Positions 25,873 to 33,819 of a stretch of 41,077 nt of DNA are shown one piece after another; within the stretch, counting starts at the first letter, position 1, and every line of letters begins with the position of its first letter. The DNA is taken from positions 1-41,077 of the forward strand of contig JAKDNC010000001.1 of NCBI GenBank assembly GCA_030452025.1, read 5' to 3'. This DNA comes from Nocardioides sp. (lineage in GTDB: Bacteria; Actinomycetota; Actinomycetes; Propionibacteriales; Nocardioidaceae). The notes under the pieces are model-generated. The model made no database searches. It worked only from the letters and a program-made list of their open reading frames with translations, and was not told where the DNA came from. The position numbers and the translations under genes were made by a program.

Positions 25873-25902
25873 AGCGTAGGAGTCGGAGACATACCCCACC
25901 AA
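25873..25902 (-). promoter_or_regulatory. Putative nba promoter (leaderless)
   Basis: On the minus strand, TTGGTG (25902-25897) and TACGCT (25878-25873) are 18 bp apart, and the -10 ends seven bases before the nbaE ATG. The -35 overlaps the conserved 40-bp element, so the regulator would sit directly next to the polymerase. Confidence 0.45.
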
Positions 25903-25926
25903 TGCCCTTTCCGGCGCACATCATGC
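25887..25926. promoter_or_regulatory. Conserved 40-bp element before the nba operon
   Basis: The second copy of the element at 21553-21592: AGACAT, 8 bases, AATGCCCTTTCCGGCGCA, CATGC. It lies between nbaE and the divergent formamidase-like gene, 22 bp upstream of the nbaE start. The remaining 140 bp to the formamidase start contain no other clear site. Confidence 0.6.
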
Positions 25927-26067
25927 TCTACAGACATATCGGCGTGGAAACGTCGAGAGAGCATGGCGGCACCGCGAATGGGCATTGGCCCGCGCACGGA
26001 GCGACCCGCATGATGTTCGCATGCGTCATGAGCACCCCGCCCCTGTTCGCCGAGAGCGGCAGCTGCG

Positions 26068-26928
26068 ATGAGCCCCTCCCGCGACGAGACGGACACGGCG
26101 TACGGCGCCCGGGCCACCGTCTCTGATGCAGAGTTCGACTCGACGATCGAGCGCTATCGGACCACCTCGGACGAGGCGATCGCAACGATGAAGGGCGCAC
26201 GGGAGATCCGTTTCGACCCCGGGAGCGACGAGCGCCTCGACGTGTGGGGAGCCGGGGATCGGGACTTGCGACCCGTCGTGGTCGCGGTGCACGGAGGATA
26301 TTGGCGGATGCTCTCGCGGCATGACACGGCCTTCATGGCGCGGGCGCTCGATGCCGCCGGGACGGCCACCGTCCCGATCGACTACACCCTGGCCCCCGAG
26401 GCGAGCCTCGAGGAGATCGTGCGGCAGGTCCGCGCAGCCATCGCCTGGGTCCACCGCAACGGTGCGGAGCATGGCCTGGATCCTGACAGGATCCACGTGG
26501 TCGGCAGCTCGGCCGGCGCTCACCTAGCGGCAATGACCGCCCTTGCCGGCTGGCAGGAGGAGCTCGGGTTGCCGCCGGACGTCGTCAAGGGTGCTCTGAC
26601 GATCAGCGGCCTCTTCGACCTGCGACCCTTGGTCGATTCCTTCGCCAACGAGTGGCTCGGGCTCGATCAGGAGCGCGCCGCCGCACTCAGCCCGGCGTTG
26701 GCGCCTGTCGGCCCGGCCCGGATGTCGGTGGCCCTCGCAGCGGATGAGGCCAGCGGGTTCCGCGAGCAGAGTCGTGACTTCCACAGACGGTGGCAAGCCC
26801 ACGGCGCAACCTACGACGTCGTCCCGGGTCGGAATCACTTCGACGTCTTCCTCGATCTGGCGGATCCGGACTCCACTCTCTTCCATCGCCTGCTTCAGTT
26901 TGTCGATGTCTCCCGACCTGGACGCTGA
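26068..26928 (+). CDS. Kynurenine formamidase-like alpha/beta hydrolase
   Basis: A 286-residue esterase/arylformamidase. The oxyanion motif HGGYW (75-79) is the arylformamidase form of the HGGG motif; the nucleophile is Ser148 in GSSAGA, with likely Asp226 and His257 (GRNHFDV). Kynurenine formamidase releases formate from N-formylkynurenine in tryptophan breakdown. This fits a locus for 3-hydroxyanthranilate, but kynureninase and kynurenine hydroxylase are not in the window. The start ATG 26068 has only a weak upstream purine stretch. Transcribed away from nbaE and followed by the LysR gene. Confidence 0.78.
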   Translation: MSPSRDETDTAYGARATVSDAEFDSTIERYRTTSDEAIATMKGAREIRFDPGSDERLDVWGAGDRDLRPVVVAVHGGYWRMLSRHDTAFMARALDAAGTATVPIDYTLAPEASLEEIVRQVRAAIAWVHRNGAEHGLDPDRIHVVGSSAGAHLAAMTALAGWQEELGLPPDVVKGALTISGLFDLRPLVDSFANEWLGLDQERAAALSPALAPVGPARMSVALAADEASGFREQSRDFHRRWQAHGATYDVVPGRNHFDVFLDLADPDSTLFHRLLQFVDVSRPGR

Positions 26929-26962
26929 CCTGCGGGGCGAAGGTCCAAGTAGAGTCCCGCGG

Positions 26963-27901
26963 ATGGACACTCCCCGACTGCTGGACGGCCGACTCAAACT
27001 CCGGCACCTGCTGCTCGTGGACGCATTGAGCGAGCAGGGAAGCGTCGTCGGGGCGGCCGCGGCCATGCACATCACCCAACCGGTCGTGACCCGCGGACTG
27101 CACGACCTGGAGGCGATCCTCGGCGTCCAGCTCTATTCACGCGGACCGCGCGGAGTCACACCCACCGAGTTCGGGGTCGCGTTCACCAAGCACGCCCGGG
27201 CCGTGCTGGCCCAGCTGACCCAGGCGGCACGTCACGTCGAGGAGCTCGCCGACGCCACACGGGGGCAGGTGGTGGTGGGAACCCACCTCGCCGGGTCCAA
27301 CCTGTTGCTACCGCGGGCGATCGGCCACCTGAAGGCCAACCATCCGTTGCTCAGCGTGATCGTCCGGGAGGGGGCACCGGAGACGTTGCTGGTCGAGCTG
27401 ACCGCAGGACGGGTCGACCTGATCGTCGGCCGGCTGACCGGCCCCGGGACCGAGGACGTCCGACGTCACACGCTCTATCAGGAGTCCATCCGGCTGGTCA
27501 CCGGCACCGCACATCCCCTGGCCGACCGCGACCGGGTCACCCTCGATGAGCTCGGGGAGTATCCCTGGATCCTGCCCGGCGTCGAGACCAAACTGCGCCG
27601 GGAACTCGAGGAGTTCTTCGCCCGCAACGGGTTCGACCTGCCACCCAACCGCGTCGAGGCGACGTCGTTCCTCACCGTCCGGCAGCTGCTGATCGAGACC
27701 ACGATGGTGGCCGCACTGCCAGGCCTGATCGGTGCCGATGATCCACGGCTTGCGACCTTGCCATTCGACCTGGAGAAGGTCGGCCACGCGGTCGGGATGA
27801 CCCTGGCCGCGGAGCGATCACTCAGCCCGGCTGCCCGGGCGCTGATCGACTCACTGCAGACGATCGGTGCGGGGATCCGGGCGGAGTACGACGAGGGCTG
27901 A
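26963..27901 (+). CDS. LysR-family regulator of the nba locus (NbaR-like)
   Basis: A 312-residue LTTR. The helix-turn-helix is LVDALSEQGSVVGAAAAMHI followed by TQPVVTRGLHDLEAILG; the effector domain contains GTHLAGSNLLLPRAIGHL, RVDLIVGRLTG and LTVRQLLIETTMVAALPG. The start is taken at ATG 26963; an in-frame ATG at 26906 would overlap the formamidase gene and add a non-conserved 19 residues. Pseudomonas nba clusters also carry a LysR regulator, so control of the nba and importer operons through the shared 40-bp element is likely. Confidence 0.88.
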   Translation: MDTPRLLDGRLKLRHLLLVDALSEQGSVVGAAAAMHITQPVVTRGLHDLEAILGVQLYSRGPRGVTPTEFGVAFTKHARAVLAQLTQAARHVEELADATRGQVVVGTHLAGSNLLLPRAIGHLKANHPLLSVIVREGAPETLLVELTAGRVDLIVGRLTGPGTEDVRRHTLYQESIRLVTGTAHPLADRDRVTLDELGEYPWILPGVETKLRRELEEFFARNGFDLPPNRVEATSFLTVRQLLIETTMVAALPGLIGADDPRLATLPFDLEKVGHAVGMTLAAERSLSPAARALIDSLQTIGAGIRAEYDEG

Positions 27902-28054
27902 TCGGGCTCGCCTGATGCCCTTCTGGGTGACCAGGTGGACGGGGTGACCCACGCGAGGCTTCGCAGCGGCGTGGCTTGTGGCCGTCGTCCCTGGACGGGG
28001 GCAGGTGCGGCTCGTCTTCTCCACATCTTCGTCCTTTGGGTGTTGCGCCCATTT

Positions 28055-28070
28055 TCGAACAGACATACGA
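28055..28070 (+). promoter_or_regulatory. LexA/SOS-like box, copy 1 (weaker)
   Basis: TCGAAC-AGAC-ATACGA, 10 of 12 matches to the actinobacterial SOS consensus TCGAAC-N4-GTTCGA, 143 bp before the DUF222/HNH start. Mycobacterial 13E12-family genes are known to carry such boxes. Confidence 0.5.
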
Positions 28071-28152
28071 TGGACGTAGTCCTTCGGGTGAGATACATGA
28101 ATCGTCGTGCGAAGCCCGAGGGGTCAGACGCATCCCGGTTACGTAATAGCCC

Positions 28153-28210
28153 CCGGAGGGCCTCCGGCGTCGCAGTGTCCAAATTCCTGCGATCACCCCT
28201 GCGGAGGCCC
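28153..28210 (+). promoter_or_regulatory. Leader that can mask the ribosome binding site, copy 1
   Basis: GGGCCTCCG at 28158-28166 is complementary over 9 bases to CGGAGGCCC at 28202-28210, which contains the GGAGG Shine-Dalgarno of the DUF222/HNH gene. The same segment can instead form a local hairpin CCGGAGG/CCTCCGG at 28153-28167. The two structures exclude each other, as in a translational switch. Confidence 0.45.
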
Positions 28211-28212
28211 CG

Positions 28213-29433
28213 ATGCACCCCATCACCAACAGTCTCACCGCGGTGCACACCGCGCTGGACGGTGCCGGAGACGCCCAGGCGATCTACCTCGACCTGGCAG
28301 CAAAGAAGGAAGCGCTCCGCGAGGTCGTCCGCGCCGAGTCCCGACTGACAGCAATGAAGATGAGCCTCCTGGCCGCCGCCGGCGACGTGGCCGACCAAAG
28401 CGCCTACAAGACACCGGGGACCTGGCTCGCCGACGACCAGAACCTCGACCCCAGCAAAGCCACCGCACAACAGAACATGGCCCAACGCCTCGAACGCCGG
28501 ATCCGCACCGCGACCGCGCTGGCCACCGGCACACTCAACGCCCAACAGGCAGACGTGATCACCAAAGTCCTCGAAGAGATCGCCGACGAACTCGACACCG
28601 AGCAGCGCATTGCCGCCGAGGAAACCCTGATCACCGAAGCCAAGGAACTCGACCCTCCACAGCTACGAGCCCTGGGCCGCCGACTGGTCGACATCCTCAA
28701 CCCCGAGAAGGCCGACGAACGGGAAGCCAAAAGACTCGACGACGAAGAGAAGCATGCCGAGCAGAAGTCACGGTTCAACCTGAAGAAGCTGGGGGACGGA
28801 ACGACCAGGATCACTGGCCGGGTCCCCGACGCAGTCGGCCAACGGCTACGCACCTACCTCGAGTCCTTCGCCAGCCCCCGCAAGCAAGCCCTCGAGGCGG
28901 ACGGGAAGGCACTGCCCCGGCCGAGGCTGCTGGCCAAAGCGCTCCGCGACCTGCTCGAGCGCATCGACCCCAACCAACTCCCCTTCCACGGCGGCGCCCC
29001 CACCACCGTGATGGTCACCATCACCCTGGACCAACTCCGCAAAGAACTCGCCACAGCCGACATCATCTACGACGACCAAGACCTCGCCATGACCGCAGGC
29101 CAGATACGACGCCTCCTATGCGAAGCCGAAGTCCTCCCCGTCATCCTCAACGGAGCCTCCCAACCACTCGACGTCGGGCGCACGCAACGATTCCACAACG
29201 TCGTCCAGAGGCGACTGATCTGCCTACGGGACAAAACCTGCAAAGCCAAAGGCTGCCACGTCCCCTCGGTCTGGTGCCACATCCACCACGAGATCCCCTG
29301 GGCAGCCGGCGGAAGCACCTCAGTCAAACAAGGCATGCCCCTGTGCCCCCACCACCACACCATCGTCCACGACCCGGCCTACCACCACGAGAAGAACAGC
29401 AACGGCGACATCCTCTTCCACAAACGCACATAG
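28213..29433 (+). CDS. DUF222 / HNH endonuclease (13E12-type), copy 1
   Basis: A 406-residue protein with an N-terminal DUF222 region (about 30-290, including TWLADDQNLDPSKATAQQN and GRVPDAVGQRL) and a C-terminal HNH nuclease region (about 335-385: CLRDKTCKAKGCH, HIHHEIPWAAGG, PLCPHHHTIVH). The paired zinc-type cysteines and His pairs are present, but the usual Asn of HNH is Gln or Gly (SVKQGMPLC). The start has GGAGG six bases upstream. Function of this abundant actinobacterial family is not settled; the SOS-like box suggests DNA damage control. Identical to the copy at 39707. Confidence 0.9.
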   Translation: MHPITNSLTAVHTALDGAGDAQAIYLDLAAKKEALREVVRAESRLTAMKMSLLAAAGDVADQSAYKTPGTWLADDQNLDPSKATAQQNMAQRLERRIRTATALATGTLNAQQADVITKVLEEIADELDTEQRIAAEETLITEAKELDPPQLRALGRRLVDILNPEKADEREAKRLDDEEKHAEQKSRFNLKKLGDGTTRITGRVPDAVGQRLRTYLESFASPRKQALEADGKALPRPRLLAKALRDLLERIDPNQLPFHGGAPTTVMVTITLDQLRKELATADIIYDDQDLAMTAGQIRRLLCEAEVLPVILNGASQPLDVGRTQRFHNVVQRRLICLRDKTCKAKGCHVPSVWCHIHHEIPWAAGGSTSVKQGMPLCPHHHTIVHDPAYHHEKNSNGDILFHKRT

Positions 29434-29746
29434 CCTCCGCAACACGGACGACGGATGCCCCACACCCAACTTCAAGCGCGCCCCAACCAGCACGCCACCA
29501 AGACGCATCCCGAGCCCGAACCCCGCGGCCGGACCCCGGGACTTGACCCGCGGCCGCGCCGAACCACGACACCGTGCATCTCGATCCGCGAGTGGACCGC
29601 ACCCCGCAGCGCGATAGGCGGCCAAGGGTCATCCGCCGGCGGAGCAGAAGCGAACCCCGCACCGTCAGGGATGAAGCGCGGGGTGTGCGACGCAAGCTCA
29701 CGCCGACTGCCGCGGCTCACCAGGTGACCACGCCTTGGTCTGGAGA
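29434..29746. other. Non-coding stretch after copy 1
   Basis: The first 150 bp belong to the direct repeat. CGCGGCCG (29524-29531) and CGGCCGCG (29551-29558) form an 8-bp stem with a 19-base loop that may end the DUF222/HNH transcript, without a T run. The rest shows no gene. Confidence 0.4.
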
Positions 29747-30328
29747 TCAGTCGTCGATGCTCTCGCTCAGCACCTTGTAGTCGCTGTCCAGATCCACGTC
29801 CCACTCGGTGCCGTCATCCATGCGGACCTCGGCCTCGTAGGCCACCCCACGATCGTCGCTGGCCTCGAGGTCGACCACGGTGCCACCGCCGACGGCGTCC
29901 AGAGCCGCCTTCTCGACCGACTTGCGCTCCTCGGCGCCCAGGGCACGCTCGTCGCCGTCACGACCTTCGTTCACTTCGGAGTCGTTGCCATCGGAACCGT
30001 TGCCATCGGAATCGTTGTCGTCGTCGGCCTCATCGGTGTCCCGGCTGACCACGTTGAGGTCCTGATCGAGGCTGATCTCCACCTCAGTGCCGTCGTCCAT
30101 GCGGACCTCGGCCTCGTAGGCCTCGCCACGGTCGTCGCTGGTCTCGAGGTCGACCACGTTCCCGCCGCCGGCGGCCTCGATGGCCGCAGCGCCGACGCGG
30201 TCGCGCTCACTGCCCTGGAGATCGTTGTCGGCCGACGCGGTCCACACCGTGCCACCGACGCCGAGGATGGCGACGGCCGCGATCGTGGGAATGATGACAC
30301 GCTTCCTGCGGAGATGAGTGACGTTCAT
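29747..30328 (-). CDS. Membrane-anchored protein with two PepSY domains
   Basis: A 193-residue protein. An N-terminal signal/anchor (RRKRVIIPTIAAVAILGVGG) is followed by two similar PepSY units, about 45-90 and 140-190. Both contain VVDLE-SDDRG-YEAEVRMDDGTE with slight changes. An acidic Asp/Ser/Gly/Asn linker joins them. PepSY domains are extracytoplasmic and often encoded next to two-component systems. The ATG at 30326-30328 is preceded by a purine-rich GAGAGG. CTGAA repeats upstream probably bind the adjacent OmpR-type regulator. Confidence 0.85.
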   Translation of the reverse strand: MNVTHLRRKRVIIPTIAAVAILGVGGTVWTASADNDLQGSERDRVGAAAIEAAGGGNVVDLETSDDRGEAYEAEVRMDDGTEVEISLDQDLNVVSRDTDEADDDNDSDGNGSDGNDSEVNEGRDGDERALGAEERKSVEKAALDAVGGGTVVDLEASDDRGVAYEAEVRMDDGTEWDVDLDSDYKVLSESIDD

Positions 30329-30394
30329 GAGTTGACCTCTCTCGACTTCTGAGGGTTTCCGGAGACTTGATGTGACCACCCTGCGTCCGGGCCG

Positions 30395-30431
30395 CTGAAG
30401 GCCACCTGAAAGTGTCTGAAAGCCCCTTCAG
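30395..30431. promoter_or_regulatory. CTGAA direct repeats before the PepSY gene
   Basis: CTGAA at 30395, 30406 and 30416, spaced 11 and 10 bp, followed by the inverted CTTCAG at 30426-30431. The same CTGAA-N6-CTGAA occurs before the response regulator gene (32514-32529). Spacing of one helical turn is usual for OmpR-family binding. Confidence 0.6.
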
Positions 30432-31804
30432 GTCGGCCGATCCGACCTCAGTGCGGGGAGACGCACGACGAATCGGGCGCCCCCGAGTCCCGACGACGTG
30501 ACCGCGACGTCTCCGTCGTGGGCAGTCACGATGTCCCGGACGATCGCCAGCCCGAGACCGCTGCCGCCGGCGTCACGTGCGCGCGCCTCGTCGAGCCGCA
30601 CGAACCGGTCGAAGACACGTGCCCGGTCCGCCTCCGGGATCCCGGGCCCGTCGTCCTCCACGATGAGCTCGACCCCTCCGGGGCTCTCGCGGACGGCGAC
30701 GGCCAGCGTCGCGTCCGCGTGGCGAGCGGCGTTCTCGACCAGATTCCGCGCGACCTGGCTGAGCGCGACCTGGTCGCCACGGACTCGTCCCGGCCCGATC
30801 CCGGCAGTGTCGACGGCGAGGCCGGGTCGGCGGATCCGGCGAGTCGCCGCCAGGGCCACGTCATCGAGGTCGACGTCGTGGTGCGTCCGCACGAGCGCGC
30901 CCTCATCCGCTCGGGTGAGGAGCAGCAGCTGCTCGACGAGCCTTTGCATGCGCGCGGACTCCTCCAGCACGGCATCTGCGAGCTCACCCTCGGGCAGTGA
31001 GCCTGGATGCGCCCGGGACACTTCGGCCGTCTGACGGATGCTGGCCAGTGGCGAGCGCAGCTCGTGGGAGGCATCGCCGACGAACTGCTGCTGTCGGTTG
31101 CGGGAGTCCTGCAGGCGCCCCAGCATCTGGTTCATGGTTCGCGCCAGCCGGTGGATCTCATCGCGCGACCGCGGCTCCGGCACCCTCCGGTCCAGCCGGT
31201 CACCGGTGATCTGCTCGACCTCACGCCGAATCCGTTCGACCGGTGCGAGCGCTCGGGTGGCCACCAGCCAGGTCGTGCCGCCCACCAGCAGGAGGACCAG
31301 CGGCAGCCCCACGAGCAGCGGCGTCACCAGCGCAGCCGTCGAGTCCTCCACCTCCTCCAGCGACGCAGCGACCGAGACGTCGTACTCCTGACCACCGGAC
31401 TCGGCCTCGTCGACCACAACCAGGTAGGCATCATCAGCACCCGGCAGCCGCACCTCGTCGGTCTCGTCGATGGGCAGCGGCCGGTCAAGGGGTTGCGAGG
31501 CGCGGACCACGACGCCCTCGGCGTCGCGCACCTGCCAGACCAGCTCGTCGGCCCCGTCGGCCCCGTCGTCGTCATCATCGTCTTCGGGCAGTGCCTCGTC
31601 GGGCAGTCCCGAGGTCTCGATCTGGGCGACCAGCTCCGAGAGGCGCTGCTCGGCATTGCTCTCCACGCCCTCGTGCAACGACTCGCGGACCAGGGCGACG
31701 AGGGTGAGGCCCCCGATGAGCAGGACCATCGCCACCACCATCACAGCCGCGGCCGTCGTGCGCAGCCGGACCGATGCGCGGCTCCAACCCAGCTCAGCCA
31801 CCAT
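30428..31804 (-). CDS. Sensor histidine kinase, HAMP/HisKA type
   Basis: A 458-residue kinase. TM1 is at about 17-39, an extracytoplasmic region with an acidic run (EDDDDDDGADGADE) spans 40-155, TM2 is at 158-182, then HAMP. The phospho-acceptor is His247 (FVGDASHELRSP). The ATPase domain has NLVENAARHA (N box), DDGPGIPE (G1) and GGSGLGLAIV (G2). The ATG at 31804 overlaps the regulator gene by 11 bp. The acidic patch could sense cations or peptides, which is speculation. Confidence 0.93.
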   Translation of the reverse strand: MVAELGWSRASVRLRTTAAAVMVVAMVLLIGGLTLVALVRESLHEGVESNAEQRLSELVAQIETSGLPDEALPEDDDDDDGADGADELVWQVRDAEGVVVRASQPLDRPLPIDETDEVRLPGADDAYLVVVDEAESGGQEYDVSVAASLEEVEDSTAALVTPLLVGLPLVLLLVGGTTWLVATRALAPVERIRREVEQITGDRLDRRVPEPRSRDEIHRLARTMNQMLGRLQDSRNRQQQFVGDASHELRSPLASIRQTAEVSRAHPGSLPEGELADAVLEESARMQRLVEQLLLLTRADEGALVRTHHDVDLDDVALAATRRIRRPGLAVDTAGIGPGRVRGDQVALSQVARNLVENAARHADATLAVAVRESPGGVELIVEDDGPGIPEADRARVFDRFVRLDEARARDAGGSGLGLAIVRDIVTAHDGDVAVTSSGLGGARFVVRLPALRSDRPT

Positions 31805-32471
31805 TGCTGGCCATCCGGTAGCCCGCACCACGCAGGGTCTCGATCGCCTTCCGGCCGAACGGGCGGTCCAGCTTGTTGCGGAGATGGCGAATGTAGACCT
31901 CGACAATATTGGGGTCCCCCTCGAAGTCGACGTCCCACACGGCCTCGAGGATCTGCCGCTTGGAGAGTACGTCGCCCTGGTGGCGGGTCAGGAAGGCGAG
32001 CATCGCGAACTCCCGGGCGGTGAGCTCGATCTCGATGTCCCCTCGCCAGACCCGGTGGGCCGCGGGATCCACGCGGATGTCCCCCGCCTCGAGCAGGGTG
32101 GGTCGCTCGCGCGCACCCCGACGGGCCACCGCCCGCAACCGGGCCACGAGGACCGGGAAGGAGAACGGCTTGGTGAGGTAGTCGTCGGCACCCGTGTCGA
32201 GCCCCTCGACCTGGTCCCACTCCCCGTCCTTGGCCGTCAGCATCAGGATCGGGGTCCAGTCCTTCTCACCCCGGAGCGTCTGGCAGACCTTGTAGCCGTT
32301 GATCCCCGGGAGCATCAGGTCGAGCAAGATCGCGTCGTACTCGTTCTCGCGAGCCAGCCACAGCCCATCGGTGCCGTCGTGGGCCACGTCAACGGCGAAG
32401 CCCTCCGCCTCCAACCCCACCCGCAGGGATCGCGCGAGCCGCTTCTCGTCGTCCACGACGAGCACGCGCAT
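31794..32471 (-). CDS. OmpR-family response regulator
   Basis: A 225-residue regulator. The receiver has DDE at 7-9, the phospho-acceptor Asp51 (LLDLMLPG) and Lys101 (LTKPF). The winged-helix DNA-binding domain covers about 130-222 (LTAREFAMLAFLTRHQGDVL, then NIVEVYIRHLRNKLD). GGAGG lies five bases before the ATG at 32471. CTGAA repeats upstream suggest autoregulation. It pairs with the kinase encoded next. The same frame continues upstream without a stop into fic remnant sequence, but the receiver begins cleanly at MRVLVVDDE. Confidence 0.93.
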   Translation of the reverse strand: MRVLVVDDEKRLARSLRVGLEAEGFAVDVAHDGTDGLWLARENEYDAILLDLMLPGINGYKVCQTLRGEKDWTPILMLTAKDGEWDQVEGLDTGADDYLTKPFSFPVLVARLRAVARRGARERPTLLEAGDIRVDPAAHRVWRGDIEIELTAREFAMLAFLTRHQGDVLSKRQILEAVWDVDFEGDPNIVEVYIRHLRNKLDRPFGRKAIETLRGAGYRMASNGG

Positions 32472-32513
32472 GAGGGCCTCCAGAGGGTTGGGGCCCAGTC
32501 TCGCGCATCCATC

Positions 32514-32529
32514 CTGAATGCACGCTGAA
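32514..32529. promoter_or_regulatory. CTGAA direct repeat before the response regulator gene
   Basis: CTGAA at 32514 and 32525, 11 bp apart, 43 bp upstream of the regulator start. It matches the site before the PepSY gene. Confidence 0.5.
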
Positions 32530-32589
32530 CTCTGCGACGTCATGATGGTCGTCCCGCGCGGACGCCCAGACAGAAGTCCCTGCTGTTGC

Positions 32590-33681
32590 CGGGTGACCTC
32601 GCCGCCGTGCTCCAGGAGCTCGAGAATGTCATCGGCCTGGAACAGCGCGGACTTCCGATACTTGCCGGTGGCCGGTCGGACGATCTCAACGGCGACCAGC
32701 TGCTTGACCAGCTTCTGCGCCGAGACGGTGGAGACTCCGAGGTTCTCCGCGAGAAACCGTGCCGAGATGACTGGGTAGTCGACCACCAGATCAACTGCCC
32801 AGTCGGAACCGCTCAGCTGCTGAGACCGCAGCGCCCACGTAGCCGAGGAACTGCTCCACATAGGCGTGCAACGCGGGACTCCGGTCATCCCCGTCGTAGC
32901 GGTACGTGGTCAGCGCGTTGACGTAACCATCCACATCACCGCGCAGCACCGTGGACAGGGGGATCACGCCACCGTCCACAAGGCCCGGCACGTTTCAGGA
33001 TGCCGTGGAACAGAGCCCTGCCCACACGGCCGTTGCCATCCTCGAATGGGTGGATGGTCTCGAACTGCGCATAAATGATCGCGGCCTGAACCACCGGCGA
33101 GTCACCTGAGGTATTGGCGTAGTTGAGCAGATCTTCCCTACCCGGATGCACCAACTCGTGCGGTGGGCCGGCGTAGTCGGCGTTGAACTTGTTGCTACCG
33201 CCGATCCACACCTGCGCGGCTCGATACCCAAGACGATGCCAAGGGAGGAAGTCGTGGTGGATGCCCAGCACATCCTCGTGGGTCCAGACCCCCACGCCGA
33301 GGAGCTCGATCGCTTCCTTCATCGCATCCACGTTTCGGATGACTGACGAGACGTTGTGGGACGCCCCGTCGTCAGCGATCTGCGCGATGGCGATGCTCCG
33401 AGGACTCTCCCGGATGCCCTCGATCCATGAGGAGGAGATGGATTCCGAGCGGATCATCGTGGAGTGCAAGACCGGAAGTGGGTTGGAGCGCAACCGCTCC
33501 CCGAGGCGCCCCGAGGCGCCCCAAGGCGCCCCAAGGCAATGGACATGTCGGCCGCATGCTCCAACACCTCTCCACCCAGAGCATTGGACACGGAGGCAAG
33601 CATGTCTGGGTGGTACCGGAGGTACCTGCTGCCTTGTCGATCGGCACGTGTGACCCCGGCGAACTCCGGCGGGACCTGCAC
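32590..33681 (-). pseudogene. fic (Fido AMP-transferase family) gene with three frameshifts
   Basis: A Fic protein spread over four frame segments. The start is GTG 33681 with GAGGAGGGG upstream (VQVPPEFAGVTRA, then LEHAADMSIALGRLG). The frame breaks at a 10-bp tandem repeat (33501-33537). The next segment holds the core with HPFEDGNGRVGRAL, which is the complete Fic motif, and VWIGGSNKFNADYAGPP. An extra base near 32982-32988 shifts the frame to LVDGGVIPLSTVLRGDVDGY. A third shift near 32800-32815 leads to the winged-helix end (VVDYPVISARFLAENLGVST). Fic enzymes add AMP or similar groups to target proteins. As written no full protein can be made. Confidence 0.85.
33501..33537. repeat. 10-bp tandem repeat inside fic
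   Basis: Three full copies and a 7-bp partial of CCRAGGCGCC (coding strand GGGGCGCCTY). With one copy the fic frame reads on as ALGRLGERLRSNPLP; the present two extra units add 20 bp and break it. A further unit would restore the frame with ten added residues. Confidence 0.85.
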
Positions 33682-33819
33682 CCGTTCCCCTCCTCGGGCC
33701 TTCGTCAGACTGAAACCCGCCTTCTCGCAGCGGCGCTGTCCGTCCGGCGATGCGCTCAGGTCATCGCCGTGGATTTCGGCGTGCCCGTCGTCGGGGGCCG
33801 GCTTGGGACGGCGCGTCGG

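Larger units (their letters stand above)
28015..29583 (+). repeat. Direct repeat copy 1 carrying a DUF222/HNH gene
   Basis: Matches 39509-41077 at a constant offset of 11494 bp. I see five substitutions, all in the first 90 bp (two near 28045-28050, two in the SOS-like box, one near 28097). After that no difference was found, and the encoded proteins are identical. The true right end may lie beyond 29583, since copy 2 is cut by the window edge. No terminal inverted repeats or target duplications were seen. Confidence 0.9.

Noticed and set aside
28107..29546. 479-codon plus-strand frame overlapping DUF222/HNH
   Set aside because: Arg/Pro/His-rich low-complexity product in an alternative frame of a recognised gene; repeated unchanged at 39601 only because the DNA is duplicated.
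28015..29583. Insertion sequence explaining the direct repeats
   Set aside because: No transposase, terminal inverted repeats or target duplications seen; DUF222/HNH genes are not known transposases.
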